Assembly (NCBI GenBank): GCA_001914405.1
Contig: MSDW01000001.1
Span: 620,001-684,000 of the forward strand
Length of the DNA: 64,000 nt
Direction: 5' to 3'
DNA from: Candidatus Methanohalarchaeum thermophilum
GTDB lineage: Archaea; Halobacteriota; Methanonatronarchaeia; Methanonatronarchaeales; Methanonatronarchaeaceae
The notes beneath the pieces are model-generated. The model was not told the DNA's origin. It saw only the letters and a program-made list of their open reading frames with translations, and ran no database searches. The translations under genes and the position numbers were made by a program. The first letter of the stretch is position 1; every line of letters begins with the position of its first letter. Positions 9,644 to 17,284 of this stretch are shown here, piece after piece.

Positions 9644-9682
9644 CTGCGGCCATTTAGAGATCCTTGAATAATATGGCCACAG
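9644..9682. promoter_or_regulatory. Inverted repeat upstream of alba
   Basis: CTGCGGCCAT (9644-9653) pairs with ATGGCCACAG (9673-9682) with one mismatch, around a 19-base AT-rich centre. It lies just upstream of the TATA-like element of alba and between alba and the divergent coiled-coil gene. It could be an operator for one or both genes, or an RNA hairpin. Only the symmetry is seen; the function is inferred. Confidence 0.45.
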
Positions 9683-9812
9683 CTATCTTGGTTTTTTTGC
9701 CCAGTACTTAGAGGGCTGAAGGTATATCTTAATTTCCAACCTTAAAATATTTTCGCCAAAGTGTATTTGTTTTGGAGTTAATAATTACATAAGTAGTGTT
9801 CTTGGTGGTAAT

Positions 9813-11027
9813 TTGTCTTTACTTGATAAGATATTTGGTAGAAAAAATAAGAGTATTAGTCTTTCAGAGGCATTTAAAGATTTTAATGAAAGCATAAAAG
9901 GTTCTAGTGGAGATAGCAAGAAAAAAAATGAACTGAAGTCATATGTTGATGATATAAAAGAGAACATTGAAAGGCTTGAGGAAAGTAGTACTCCCGATGA
10001 GATGGGTAGGAATGCCGAGCAAATTAAAAATGATTACTGTAGAAGAGCTAGGAATATATTAAATAATATAAGCTATAGTGACCTAGAGAAATTCCTTGAG
10101 AGGGTAAGAGATCTATCTCCTTCTCCTAGGGAATCAAAGTATTTGTCCTATTTTTTTGAAGAGGAGGTTAAGGCACTTAAAAATAATATAAGGGCGCTAA
10201 TTGAAAAAGCAAAAGAAATTAAGGAAGAAGTAGGTGCTACAGAGGAAGAAAAAAAGATTTTAGAAGAGTTAAAAGACCTTGATGAAATTGTAAATAGCTT
10301 AAAATCCAAGAGGAATAAATTGAGTAGATTAAAAGAAGAGTTAGATGAAAGAAATAAAGATATTCAAGGTTTAGAGGAGGAAATTTCTGAAATAGATATT
10401 TCTAAAGAAAAAAAGATTAAAAAAACAATTCAAGAGTTAGAAGAAGAAAAAAAGGAAACTAAAAAAGAAATAAGTGCAAAATTAGGTTTCTTATCTAGGA
10501 TACTAAGGAAATACGAATACGAAACTAATAAAGACATTCCTTATGCAGATAATCCACATTTGATCCCAGTTAATAAAGATATTGAGTACTTTGAGGATTT
10601 GATTGATAGAGTTTACAATTTAGTGAGTGACGAGAAAATAGAGTTAGACCAGAAGAAAACAAGGAAACTAAATGAATTGAAAAAAGGAGAGATAGATCTA
10701 AAGAGTGAAATAGAGAAATTAAATTCAGTTGCAGATAAAATAAAAGAAAAGAAAAAAATAATGGAGGCAGAGATCAAGCCGAAGAGACAAAAAATTAGTA
10801 AATTAGAGGGGAAGATCTCTACAATTAAAGAAGAAAAGGAAGAACTCAAACATAAGAAACAAAAAATTGGTGAGAGAAAAGATCAATTAATGGAAAAAAA
10901 GAAAAACAAGATCAGTGAGATTATCGATAGCCTGGAGGAATATACTAACTGCGATATAAAGCTTGATAAAGATGATTTAAATAAAATAGAAATAGATGAT
11001 TATGTTAATTTAAATAAAATACCATGA
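9813..11027 (+). CDS. Long coiled-coil protein of unknown function
   Basis: A 404-residue, highly charged protein. It has a globular-looking N-terminus (1-125), a coiled coil (about 130-225), a short non-coiled insert (about 226-285, KLGFLSRILRKYEYETNKD...) and a second long coiled coil (about 285-370). This looks like an antiparallel SMC-like or Rad50-like arm without ATPase motifs. The start is TTG at 9813 with GGTGG four bases upstream. Its stop overlaps the ATG of the next gene (ATGA), so the two are coupled. I do not recognise the family. A structural partner of the RHH DNA-binding protein is an inference from linkage. Confidence 0.7.
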   Translation: MSLLDKIFGRKNKSISLSEAFKDFNESIKGSSGDSKKKNELKSYVDDIKENIERLEESSTPDEMGRNAEQIKNDYCRRARNILNNISYSDLEKFLERVRDLSPSPRESKYLSYFFEEEVKALKNNIRALIEKAKEIKEEVGATEEEKKILEELKDLDEIVNSLKSKRNKLSRLKEELDERNKDIQGLEEEISEIDISKEKKIKKTIQELEEEKKETKKEISAKLGFLSRILRKYEYETNKDIPYADNPHLIPVNKDIEYFEDLIDRVYNLVSDEKIELDQKKTRKLNELKKGEIDLKSEIEKLNSVADKIKEKKKIMEAEIKPKRQKISKLEGKISTIKEEKEELKHKKQKIGERKDQLMEKKKNKISEIIDSLEEYTNCDIKLDKDDLNKIEIDDYVNLNKIP

Positions 11028-11569
11028 CTAAATCAAACCCGAGAAGAGTTACTATAGTCTTGGATGATGAGACTGAAGATCTTTTGGAGGATTTAAAGGA
11101 GGAATTAGATAGTAATCAGAGTGAAGTCCTTAGAAAATCACTAAACTTTTATGCAAATAATAGAGATCTGATTGAAAAAGAGGGCAAGGAAATAGTGAAG
11201 TTTTATACAGACATGCTATTAAAGGGAGAACATATAATTCTTGATGTTGACCACTGGACGATTTTCTTGGATTATTTAAATGATTTACCTGAGGAAAATG
11301 AATTTTGGAACGATCTATCTAAAGTAGCGAGAAATCACGCAGAACAACTTAAAGAAAAAATAGATTCTCCTAAAGAATATCTGAAAAGGATAGAATCCTG
11401 TAATTTTTACGATCTACAAGAAGAGGGAAATGGGGAGTTTACATTGATTTTAAGATCTAAAGAAACCAGACGCTTTATTAGTCAATTAGTTGGTCAAACA
11501 TTAACAGAAATGGGTTTTGAAATAAAAATAAAGGAAAATATATCTAAAATTAGAGTTAAGGTCAAATGA
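11024..11569 (+). CDS. Ribbon-helix-helix DNA-binding protein with C-terminal domain
   Basis: A 181-residue protein. Residues 6-45 form a ribbon-helix-helix domain: RRVTIVLDDETEDLLEDLKE, then SNQSEVLRKSLNFY. The rest (about 60-181) is an unrecognised alpha/beta domain ending in a basic strand (KIRVKVK). It is translationally coupled to the coiled-coil gene upstream and convergent with pdxT (8-base overlap). The C-terminal domain may sense a signal or bind the coiled-coil partner; that is inference. Confidence 0.7.
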   Translation: MTKSNPRRVTIVLDDETEDLLEDLKEELDSNQSEVLRKSLNFYANNRDLIEKEGKEIVKFYTDMLLKGEHIILDVDHWTIFLDYLNDLPEENEFWNDLSKVARNHAEQLKEKIDSPKEYLKRIESCNFYDLQEEGNGEFTLILRSKETRRFISQLVGQTLTEMGFEIKIKENISKIRVKVK

Positions 11570-12149
11570 ATTCCAAGAAATAGTTGTAGATTCTATTGTC
11601 GTCCACTAATTCTGGATGAAAGGCTGTAACTAATATATTTTTTTGTCTTGCTGCGATAACCTTATCTGAAATTTTTCCTAGTATATCTACTTTTTCTCCT
11701 ACTTCCGTGTAAGCAGGAGCCCTTATAAAAACGGTTTTATATGGTTTATCGAGGAATTTTAGTGGTATATTGATGTGAAAAGAGTTTCTTTGTCTACCGA
11801 ATGCATTTCTATTGACCTTGGCATCGATTAACCCTAGTAAACTTTGATTAGCTTTTTCAACTTCTTCACTGCCTGAACTTGCTAAAAGAACCATGCCAGC
11901 ACATGTACCAAATATTGGGGTTCCTTGCTTTGCTTTCTTTAATATTGGTTCTTTTAATCCTTTTTGAGTTATTAATCTACTGATTGTAGTACTTTCTCCT
12001 CCGGGAATCACGATGTAATTACATCTATGTAATTTTTTCTTGTTATCTACCTTAATGATATCTTTTTCATTGGATATTTTCTTCAGAGAACCATAATGTT
12101 CCCTAACGCTTCCTTGAAGCTTTAATACCCCTATTTTTTTCTTTGAAAT
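11562..12149 (-). CDS. pdxT: Pyridoxal 5'-phosphate synthase glutaminase subunit (probable AUU start)
   Basis: Class I glutaminase that feeds ammonia to PdxS for PLP synthesis. Seen: the N-terminal strand KKIGVLKLQGSVREHY, then VIPGGESTT, the nucleophile elbow FGTCAGMVLL, SFHIN, APAYTEV, and the catalytic TAFHPEL. No ATG, GTG or TTG lies upstream of a GTG inside the PGGES strand, which would give a truncated 149-residue protein. The conserved N-terminus begins at an in-frame ATT (12147-12149) with AGAGG seven bases upstream, giving 195 residues, the family size. An AUU start is the simplest reading. A sequencing error is possible. It follows pdxS by 30 bases. Confidence 0.85.
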   Translation of the reverse strand: MSKKKIGVLKLQGSVREHYGSLKKISNEKDIIKVDNKKKLHRCNYIVIPGGESTTISRLITQKGLKEPILKKAKQGTPIFGTCAGMVLLASSGSEEVEKANQSLLGLIDAKVNRNAFGRQRNSFHINIPLKFLDKPYKTVFIRAPAYTEVGEKVDILGKISDKVIAARQKNILVTAFHPELVDDNRIYNYFLEFI

Positions 12150-12179
12150 TTTATTTCCTCTTTTTTGATTCAGTTAGGT

Positions 12180-13088
12180 TTACCAACCTCTTCCTTGTAT
12201 CTTTTCTTCTTCACTCATATTTTCTACATCTAATCCACTCATCGGTTTTCCTAGGTTTTTGGCTATTTCTTTTAATTTATTAGGGTCATCATAGTTATTT
12301 ACTGCTTTAACAATAGCTTTTCCTCTTTCTTCAGGGTTTTCGGACTTAAAGACTCCACTACCAACAAATACGCCATCTGCTCCCATCTGCATCATCAGAG
12401 CTGCATCTGCTGGCCCAGCAACACCACCAGCTGCGAAGTTAACTACGGGAAGTCTTTGTCTTTCTGCACATTCTTTGACTTGTTCATAAGGAGCTTCGAT
12501 TTCTCTTGCTACCTTCTTTAGTTCTTCATCTTCTTTTCCTTCTAATTCCCGTATTTTTCCTTGAACAGCTCTCATATGTTTAACTGCTTCAACTATATTA
12601 CCTGTTCCAGCTTCTCCCTTTGTTCGAATCATAGCTGCTCCTTCGTCTATTCTTCTTAATGCTTCTCCTAAGTCTCTGGCGCCACATACAAATGGTATCT
12701 CAAATTCTTTTTTCTCAACATGATAACTTTTATCGGCAGGTGTGAGAACTTCTGATTCGTCGACCATGTCGACTCCCGTTGCTTCTAGGATTTGAGCTTC
12801 CACGGTATGGCCTATCCTACACTTTGCCATTACAGGTATAGTAACTGCATCCATTATTTCTTCAACTATTGCGGGATCTGCCATTCTTGCTACTCCGCCT
12901 TTGTCTCTGATATCAGCAGGAACTTTCTCTAAAGCCATAACTGCTACTGCACCTGCTTCTTCTGCTATTTTTGCTTCTTCTGGTGAGGTGACATCAAGTA
13001 TGACTCCACCTTTTTGCATTTGAGCAAAACCTTTTTTGACTAGTTCAGTGCCCTTTTTTAGATCTTCTAGGTTTACCATATTGCTCAC
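12180..13088 (-). CDS. pdxS: Pyridoxal 5'-phosphate synthase lyase subunit
   Basis: Forms PLP from ribose 5-phosphate, glyceraldehyde 3-phosphate and ammonia in a dodecameric complex with PdxT. Family signatures: [37 protein letters not shown] split over residues 18-54 ([12 protein letters not shown] conserved), MAKCRIGH (Schiff-base Lys region), [44 protein letters not shown] and [22 protein letters not shown]. Length 302 is typical. Two ATG codons open the frame, and [10 protein letters not shown] is kept. It is the first gene of the pdxST operon. Confidence 0.97.
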   Translation of the reverse strand: MSNMVNLEDLKKGTELVKKGFAQMQKGGVILDVTSPEEAKIAEEAGAVAVMALEKVPADIRDKGGVARMADPAIVEEIMDAVTIPVMAKCRIGHTVEAQILEATGVDMVDESEVLTPADKSYHVEKKEFEIPFVCGARDLGEALRRIDEGAAMIRTKGEAGTGNIVEAVKHMRAVQGKIRELEGKEDEELKKVAREIEAPYEQVKECAERQRLPVVNFAAGGVAGPADAALMMQMGADGVFVGSGVFKSENPEERGKAIVKAVNNYDDPNKLKEIAKNLGKPMSGLDVENMSEEEKIQGRGW

Positions 13089-13133
13089 TTCAGTTCTAAT
13101 TTTATTTATCTTTAGAATTATAAGTTGTTTTGT

Positions 13134-13727
13134 ATGGTTTTGGATCTATTTAAGAACAGGGTTAGGGAATATTTAAAGCCACTTGTGTTATTGGTCTCGG
13201 GAAAAGGCATTAAGCCCAATTATGTAACCTTTCTTTCTTTGGTTTTGGCATTTTTTTCGGCTTATTTCTTTTATAGGTCTTACTTAGTTGTTGGAGCTTT
13301 TTTTATGTCTATCTCAGGGATCCTGGATGTTTTTGATGGATTATTGGCTAGGTTAAACGATCTGGATACTGATTTTGGAGATTTTTTGGATCACACTATA
13401 GATAGAACTGCAGATTCAGTTATTTTGGTTGGATTAATCTTTTCCCCGGTTACTTCGAGATTATGGGGTTTTTTATCCTTGATTGGTGTTTTGCTCACTG
13501 GATATGTTGGAACTCAAGCTGAAGCAATAGGTTTTAATAGGATCTATGGAGGTCTTTTTTCAAGATCGGATATCTTTTCTATAATTTTTTTAGCAGCCCT
13601 TCTCTCGTCTCTTTTTAATGGAAAAATTTTTGGTATTTTTCTCATGGATTGGGGGCTGATCATATTAGCTTTGGGATCCAATTTCACAGCTGTTCAAAGA
13701 GCTTTTTTGGTTTGGAAAAAGTTTTAG
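13134..13727 (+). CDS. CDP-alcohol phosphatidyltransferase family protein (archaeal phospholipid head group)
   Basis: Integral membrane enzyme that transfers an alcohol phosphate head group from a CDP-activated lipid. The signature [23 protein letters not shown] (about 65-90) has the Asp pairs DG..AR...G...D...D that bind Mg and CDP. About six hydrophobic segments surround it. The family in archaea includes archaetidylinositol phosphate and archaetidylserine or glycerol synthases, and the exact substrate is not readable. I use ATG 13134; a TTG at 13125 is in frame. Little leader sequence is seen. Confidence 0.85.
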   Translation: MVLDLFKNRVREYLKPLVLLVSGKGIKPNYVTFLSLVLAFFSAYFFYRSYLVVGAFFMSISGILDVFDGLLARLNDLDTDFGDFLDHTIDRTADSVILVGLIFSPVTSRLWGFLSLIGVLLTGYVGTQAEAIGFNRIYGGLFSRSDIFSIIFLAALLSSLFNGKIFGIFLMDWGLIILALGSNFTAVQRAFLVWKKF

Positions 13728-13756
13728 GTTAGCGGTTGATATAACTTTATGTCTAG

Positions 13757-14146
13757 GTGGTTGATTTGAAAGTTGTTGAAGTGATGGACGAAAATATTAC
13801 TACTATAAGATCTGATGTATCTATAGGAAAGGCTATTGAAAGGATCTTAGAAGAAAACATACATTTTTTCGTTGTAATGGATGGTGAGGAATCTGTTGGA
13901 GTTTTAACAGTTACTGACTGCCTAGACTTTTATCTAAATAATGATCATGGTAAGATAGTTGAAGATTATATGACTCCACATATTCTCTATATTAGTGAAG
14001 ATAAAGAACTAAAGGACGCAGCAAAGTTTTTTAAAAAATCAAAAGTTGATAATTTGCCTGTGGTTGAAGAATTAGAAGGTGAAAGGAATATAATAGGTAT
14101 CTTAAATAGATTTGATGTGTTGCAAGCTTTTAGAGATGTAAATTAA
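13757..14146 (+). CDS. Two-CBS-domain protein
   Basis: A 129-residue stand-alone Bateman module. CBS1 is VVEVMDENITTIRSDVSIGK ... FVVMDGEESVGVLTVTDCL, and CBS2 is VEDYMTPHILYISEDKELKD ... LPVVEELEGERNIIGILNR. Such pairs bind adenosyl compounds and act as energy or ionic sensors. The start is either GTG 13757 or TTG 13766 (giving MKVVEVM). The GGTGG before the TTG favours the latter. No effector domain is present. Confidence 0.85.
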   Translation: MVDLKVVEVMDENITTIRSDVSIGKAIERILEENIHFFVVMDGEESVGVLTVTDCLDFYLNNDHGKIVEDYMTPHILYISEDKELKDAAKFFKKSKVDNLPVVEELEGERNIIGILNRFDVLQAFRDVN

Positions 14147-14311
14147 TCTCACTTTTTCTTGTTAAGAAATAGTTCAACTAAGGTTGTGAACGAACTTTAT
14201 TGAAAGTTTAATTAAAACATATTTTTGATTTGTAATAGTGTGAACTGTTGTTTTCATTATGATTACTGGGTTTGTCAATCCTTAACTTTTATATAGGATG
14301 ATAAACACACT

Positions 14312-14352
14312 ATTCACATGTTCACAAGATAACTATTCACTACTTGTGAATT
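14312..14352 (+). promoter_or_regulatory. Operator-like repeats in promoter of the wHTH gene
   Basis: A TATA-like TTTATATAGG (14288-14297) is followed by three related half-sites: TTCACATGTTCAC, and then the perfect inverted repeat TTCAC-tactt-GTGAA (near 14336-14350). An upstream GTGAAC also occurs near 14187 and 14241. The cluster sits between the core promoter and the ATG at 14389, so a repressor bound here would block transcription. Autoregulation by the downstream winged-helix protein is inferred. Confidence 0.5.
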
Positions 14353-14388
14353 AAAAGAAATGGGGATGGGATACTGCAGGTGAATAGG

Positions 14389-14856
14389 ATGAAGGTGAGT
14401 TTGGAAATAGATGCGGAGGAATATAGAACATCGGTGGAATGGGAGGGAAACCTCGATAAAAAACAAATACTAGAACTTATACAATCCCTCAAGTTTCCAT
14501 CGATGGAAAAGAACTCACCTTCATCCAGCGCACCTTCTACTTCACAATCTATAAACGAATATGAAAAACAAATACATAAAACCACTGCTCACAGTGAACT
14601 AACAAAAAAGGAAAAATTAAAATACTTCATATATATGGAATTCAAAGAAAATTGGTTTAAATCTAAAGAAGTAAAGAGAAGATACGAAGATTACTTTGAA
14701 GAAATTGGCCTTTCCACAGTTTCCACGTATCTTTCAAGGATGGCAAGAGAAGATTTCTTGATTAAAAAAGGTAATAGATCCGAAAGAGAATACAAGCTAA
14801 GCGATGAAGCTAAAGAAAAAGGTGTAAAAGAAATCGAAAAGAAAATTAAAGCATAA
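14389..14856 (+). CDS. Putative winged-helix DNA-binding protein
   Basis: A 155-residue protein of a family I do not recognise. The N-terminal half starts MKVSLEIDAEEYRTSVEWEG and leads into a Ser-rich linker (about 45-60). The C-terminal half (about 75-140) reads like a winged helix: YFIYMEFKENWFKSKEVKRR, then LSTVSTYLSRMAREDFL and a wing KGNRSEREYKL. ATG 14389 follows AGGTGA by five bases; an in-frame GTG at 14380 is less likely. The unusual repeat-rich promoter upstream suggests self-regulation. Confidence 0.65.
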   Translation: MKVSLEIDAEEYRTSVEWEGNLDKKQILELIQSLKFPSMEKNSPSSSAPSTSQSINEYEKQIHKTTAHSELTKKEKLKYFIYMEFKENWFKSKEVKRRYEDYFEEIGLSTVSTYLSRMAREDFLIKKGNRSEREYKLSDEAKEKGVKEIEKKIKA

Positions 14857-15027
14857 AAAAACTTATTTTGAAAACTTAGGAGATATCATAACTTTAAATT
14901 AAGCCAAAAAAGGCCCTTATTTAATTAATAGAAAAAATTATTTAAATAAATCTGTTAAATAGTAGTTAATTAAAAACTAATTTTAATAAATAAATATAAA
15001 GATGGGGTGGTTTTTTGTTTTTTGTTT

Positions 15028-15666
15028 TTAGTTGTTTAGTATTTTGTTTAGGGTTTTTGTGGCTTCTATTGCGTCTTTGGCGTATCCGTCGGCTCCTATT
15101 TCGTCTGCGTAGCTTTGGGTGATTGGTGCTCCGCCGACTATTACTTTTATTTTGTCTTTAAGTCCTTTTTCGCGTAGGGCTTCGACTATTTCTTCTTGTC
15201 TTCCCATGGTTGTGGTTAGCATTGAACTCATTCCTACTGCATCGGGCATCTTTTCCTCTATCTGTTTGAGGAAGTCTTCGTTTGGTACATCTCTACCAAG
15301 GTCTATTACATCATATCCGTTGGATAGCAGCATTGAAGCGACCATGCTCTTACCAATATCATGAATATCTCCCTCTACAGTGGCAATCATAACACTGCCC
15401 TCAGAGTCACGTTCACCACCACTCTCCTCAATAACCGGATTAACAACATCCATCACCGCCTTCACCACATCAGCCGCAGACATAACCGTTGGCAAAAAAA
15501 TCTCACCAGCATCAAACTTCTCACCCAACTTACCAAGCTCCTCACTAACAACATCCAAAATATCTAACGGATCAACACCCTCATCAACAGCTTCCTCAGC
15601 CAACTCACGACCACGATCCTCATCAAAATCACTAATAGCATCCTTAATATCATCCAAATAACTCAT
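15028..15666 (-). CDS. Corrinoid protein (MttC/MtgC type), methyl carrier
   Basis: Cobalamin-binding methyl shuttle. The N-terminal four-helix cap (1-85) includes EKFDAGEIFLPTVMSAADV. The Rossmann domain carries EGDIHDIGK at 98-106, the D-x-H-x-x-G motif with His102 as lower Co ligand, followed by GMSSMLTTTM and VIVGGAPIT. ATG 15666 is chosen because GGAGG lies just upstream; an upstream ATG would add eleven unconserved residues. It follows the MttB-like gene by about 45 bases, so that protein is its likely methyl donor enzyme. Codon choice changes sharply mid-gene (see findings). Confidence 0.92.
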   Translation of the reverse strand: MSYLDDIKDAISDFDEDRGRELAEEAVDEGVDPLDILDVVSEELGKLGEKFDAGEIFLPTVMSAADVVKAVMDVVNPVIEESGGERDSEGSVMIATVEGDIHDIGKSMVASMLLSNGYDVIDLGRDVPNEDFLKQIEEKMPDAVGMSSMLTTTMGRQEEIVEALREKGLKDKIKVIVGGAPITQSYADEIGADGYAKDAIEATKTLNKILNN

Positions 15667-15710
15667 AACACAACAACCTCCAAATCTAAACACAAACACC
15701 TAACAAACAA

Positions 15711-17144
15711 TCAAGCCAAATCACTAGCCTCATCAATTATTTGGCTTAAGTTTTCTTTGATATCTGAGTCTAGGGGCTCTGGTTCGTAGTTGTTTACTAT
15801 GTCGTTGTATTTATTCCTTACTCTGCTTATTGCTTTGTCGCTTTCTTCTCTTTTGTCTTCCATTTTTACTCTTTTTAGGAATTCTGGGAAGTAGAAGTCT
15901 TCCATATGGTCTCTAGTGTGTTTTGTTGCTACAAATTCTCCTTCTGGACCTACATCTTCTATTAATTCAAGTGCGAAGGATTCGTCGTCGATATTTATTC
16001 CTTCTGCTTGTCTTTTTAGTATTCCTATTAGTTCGTCTCCTAGTATTAAGCTCTCTGGGCTTCCTGCATCTCCTGCTCCTTCTACACCTACATCGTGGAT
16101 TAGTGTTTCTCCTCCGAGGAATGATCCCCACATTGTTAGAGCCATCTCTGCTCCCATCTGTACATCTTGGTAATAGGAGTTTGAGCATCCTCCTGTTCCG
16201 TATACTGGTATTTCGTAGAATTCGGCCATTTGTCCTGCTGCTGCTTGTATTAACATTGCTTCTGCTGCGAAATATGGGCTTTCACCTTGTCTTAGGTCCA
16301 TTGGGAATGGCCAGACGCCGCCTATGAATGGATTACCTGGGTTATTAAGCTGGCCTATAACTAACCCTAAGAAGCTTTCTGCAAATCCTTGGGCTATGGA
16401 ACCTGCTAGTGATGCTGGTGATGTTGCTCCTGGGAACTGTATTGGGAAGTTTAGGTAGGGTAAGTCGTGGTCTGTCCATTTTAATATTGCTTCTGCGTGT
16501 TCTTCGGCCATTGATAGTGGTGATGTTGGTTCTACATAAAGTGTTGCGAGTGGCCTATCTCTGAGTTCTTCTTCTCCTCCAGCTACTTCTTTAAGCATCT
16601 CTATCTGTTTTCCGACTAGGTCGCGACCGTACCAGTTCAAAAGACCTATGTGTTTAGTTGTATTATTTAGTGCGGAATCTAGTTCTTTTAAACCGAGTAG
16701 AGGGTCTTCTGATAGAGTGTATAGTACCCAGGTTACGTCTATGTTGTCGAGCGCGTCGGATATCTTTCCTGCTTCTTCTTGGTCTTCCTTAGTTGGTTTT
16801 TTTAAGTCTTCTCCTGGCTGTATTTTGGTTACTGGGCCAGTACATGCACAGAAATACGAACGGCCCTGCTGGAACATTATGTCGTTTTCAGGGTCTCTTG
16901 CCCCCATTCTGAATTGTGATGGTGCCTTGTCTATGCAGTCATTTACTATATAACTAGGTATTCTTACTCTCTGTTCATCGTAATCAACTTCACATCCATT
17001 TCTTTCTAGGAAGTTGAGGACCTCATCGTTCTTTACTTTTAATCCAATGTTCTCCATAATCTGTAAAACATGATTGTGTATTTCTCTTTCGTCATTTTCG
17101 CTTAGCAGCCTTATATTATCCTCTGGCTTAACACCTTTTCTCAT
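15711..17144 (-). CDS. MttB-family methyltransferase without pyrrolysine (glycine-betaine-type candidate)
   Basis: A 477-residue member of the trimethylamine methyltransferase family. It transfers a methyl group from a quaternary or tertiary amine to the corrinoid protein encoded next to it. Family stretches: HNHVLQIMENIGLKVKNDEV, the core VEPTSPLSMAEEHAEAILKW, FPGATSPASLAGSIAQGFAES, VYGTGGCSNSYYQDVQMGAE and GETLIHDVGVEGAG. The frame is uninterrupted and has no in-frame amber codon, so it lacks pyrrolysine. Family members of this type demethylate glycine betaine (MtgB) or other quaternary amines; the substrate here is inferred. It heads a two-gene operon. Confidence 0.85.
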   Translation of the reverse strand: MRKGVKPEDNIRLLSENDEREIHNHVLQIMENIGLKVKNDEVLNFLERNGCEVDYDEQRVRIPSYIVNDCIDKAPSQFRMGARDPENDIMFQQGRSYFCACTGPVTKIQPGEDLKKPTKEDQEEAGKISDALDNIDVTWVLYTLSEDPLLGLKELDSALNNTTKHIGLLNWYGRDLVGKQIEMLKEVAGGEEELRDRPLATLYVEPTSPLSMAEEHAEAILKWTDHDLPYLNFPIQFPGATSPASLAGSIAQGFAESFLGLVIGQLNNPGNPFIGGVWPFPMDLRQGESPYFAAEAMLIQAAAGQMAEFYEIPVYGTGGCSNSYYQDVQMGAEMALTMWGSFLGGETLIHDVGVEGAGDAGSPESLILGDELIGILKRQAEGINIDDESFALELIEDVGPEGEFVATKHTRDHMEDFYFPEFLKRVKMEDKREESDKAISRVRNKYNDIVNNYEPEPLDSDIKENLSQIIDEASDLA

Positions 17145-17168
17145 ACCTAAGCACCTTAAGTAATTTCA

Positions 17169-17212
17169 GTTAGTTAACGTTAACGAAATTTGTGAAATCG
17201 CATATAAAGGTT
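17169..17212 (-). promoter_or_regulatory. Promoter and palindromic operator of the mttB-like operon
   Basis: On the minus strand a TATA-like CCTTTATATGCG (about 17200-17210) is followed about 20 bases later by the perfect palindrome GTTAACGTTAAC (17173-17184), extended by TAAC. The palindrome would overlap the transcription start. The string TTAACTAAC also occurs at the same place in the promoter of the other methyltransferase operon (34495-34503). A shared regulator is inferred. Confidence 0.55.
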
Positions 17213-17284
17213 TTTGATGAATAAGTCCTCTTCATGTATTAAAAATAGGATCTTAAATCCTTGTGATTAAATTAAAATAAACTT

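Noticed and set aside
11562-12011. PdxT as a truncated 149-residue protein from GTG 12011
   Set aside because: The missing conserved N-terminus is present in frame upstream, so truncation is an artefact of canonical start codons.
15923-16327. Long Leu-rich frame opposite the mttB-like gene
   Set aside because: It is antisense to a well-conserved gene with full family motifs, so it is a shadow frame.
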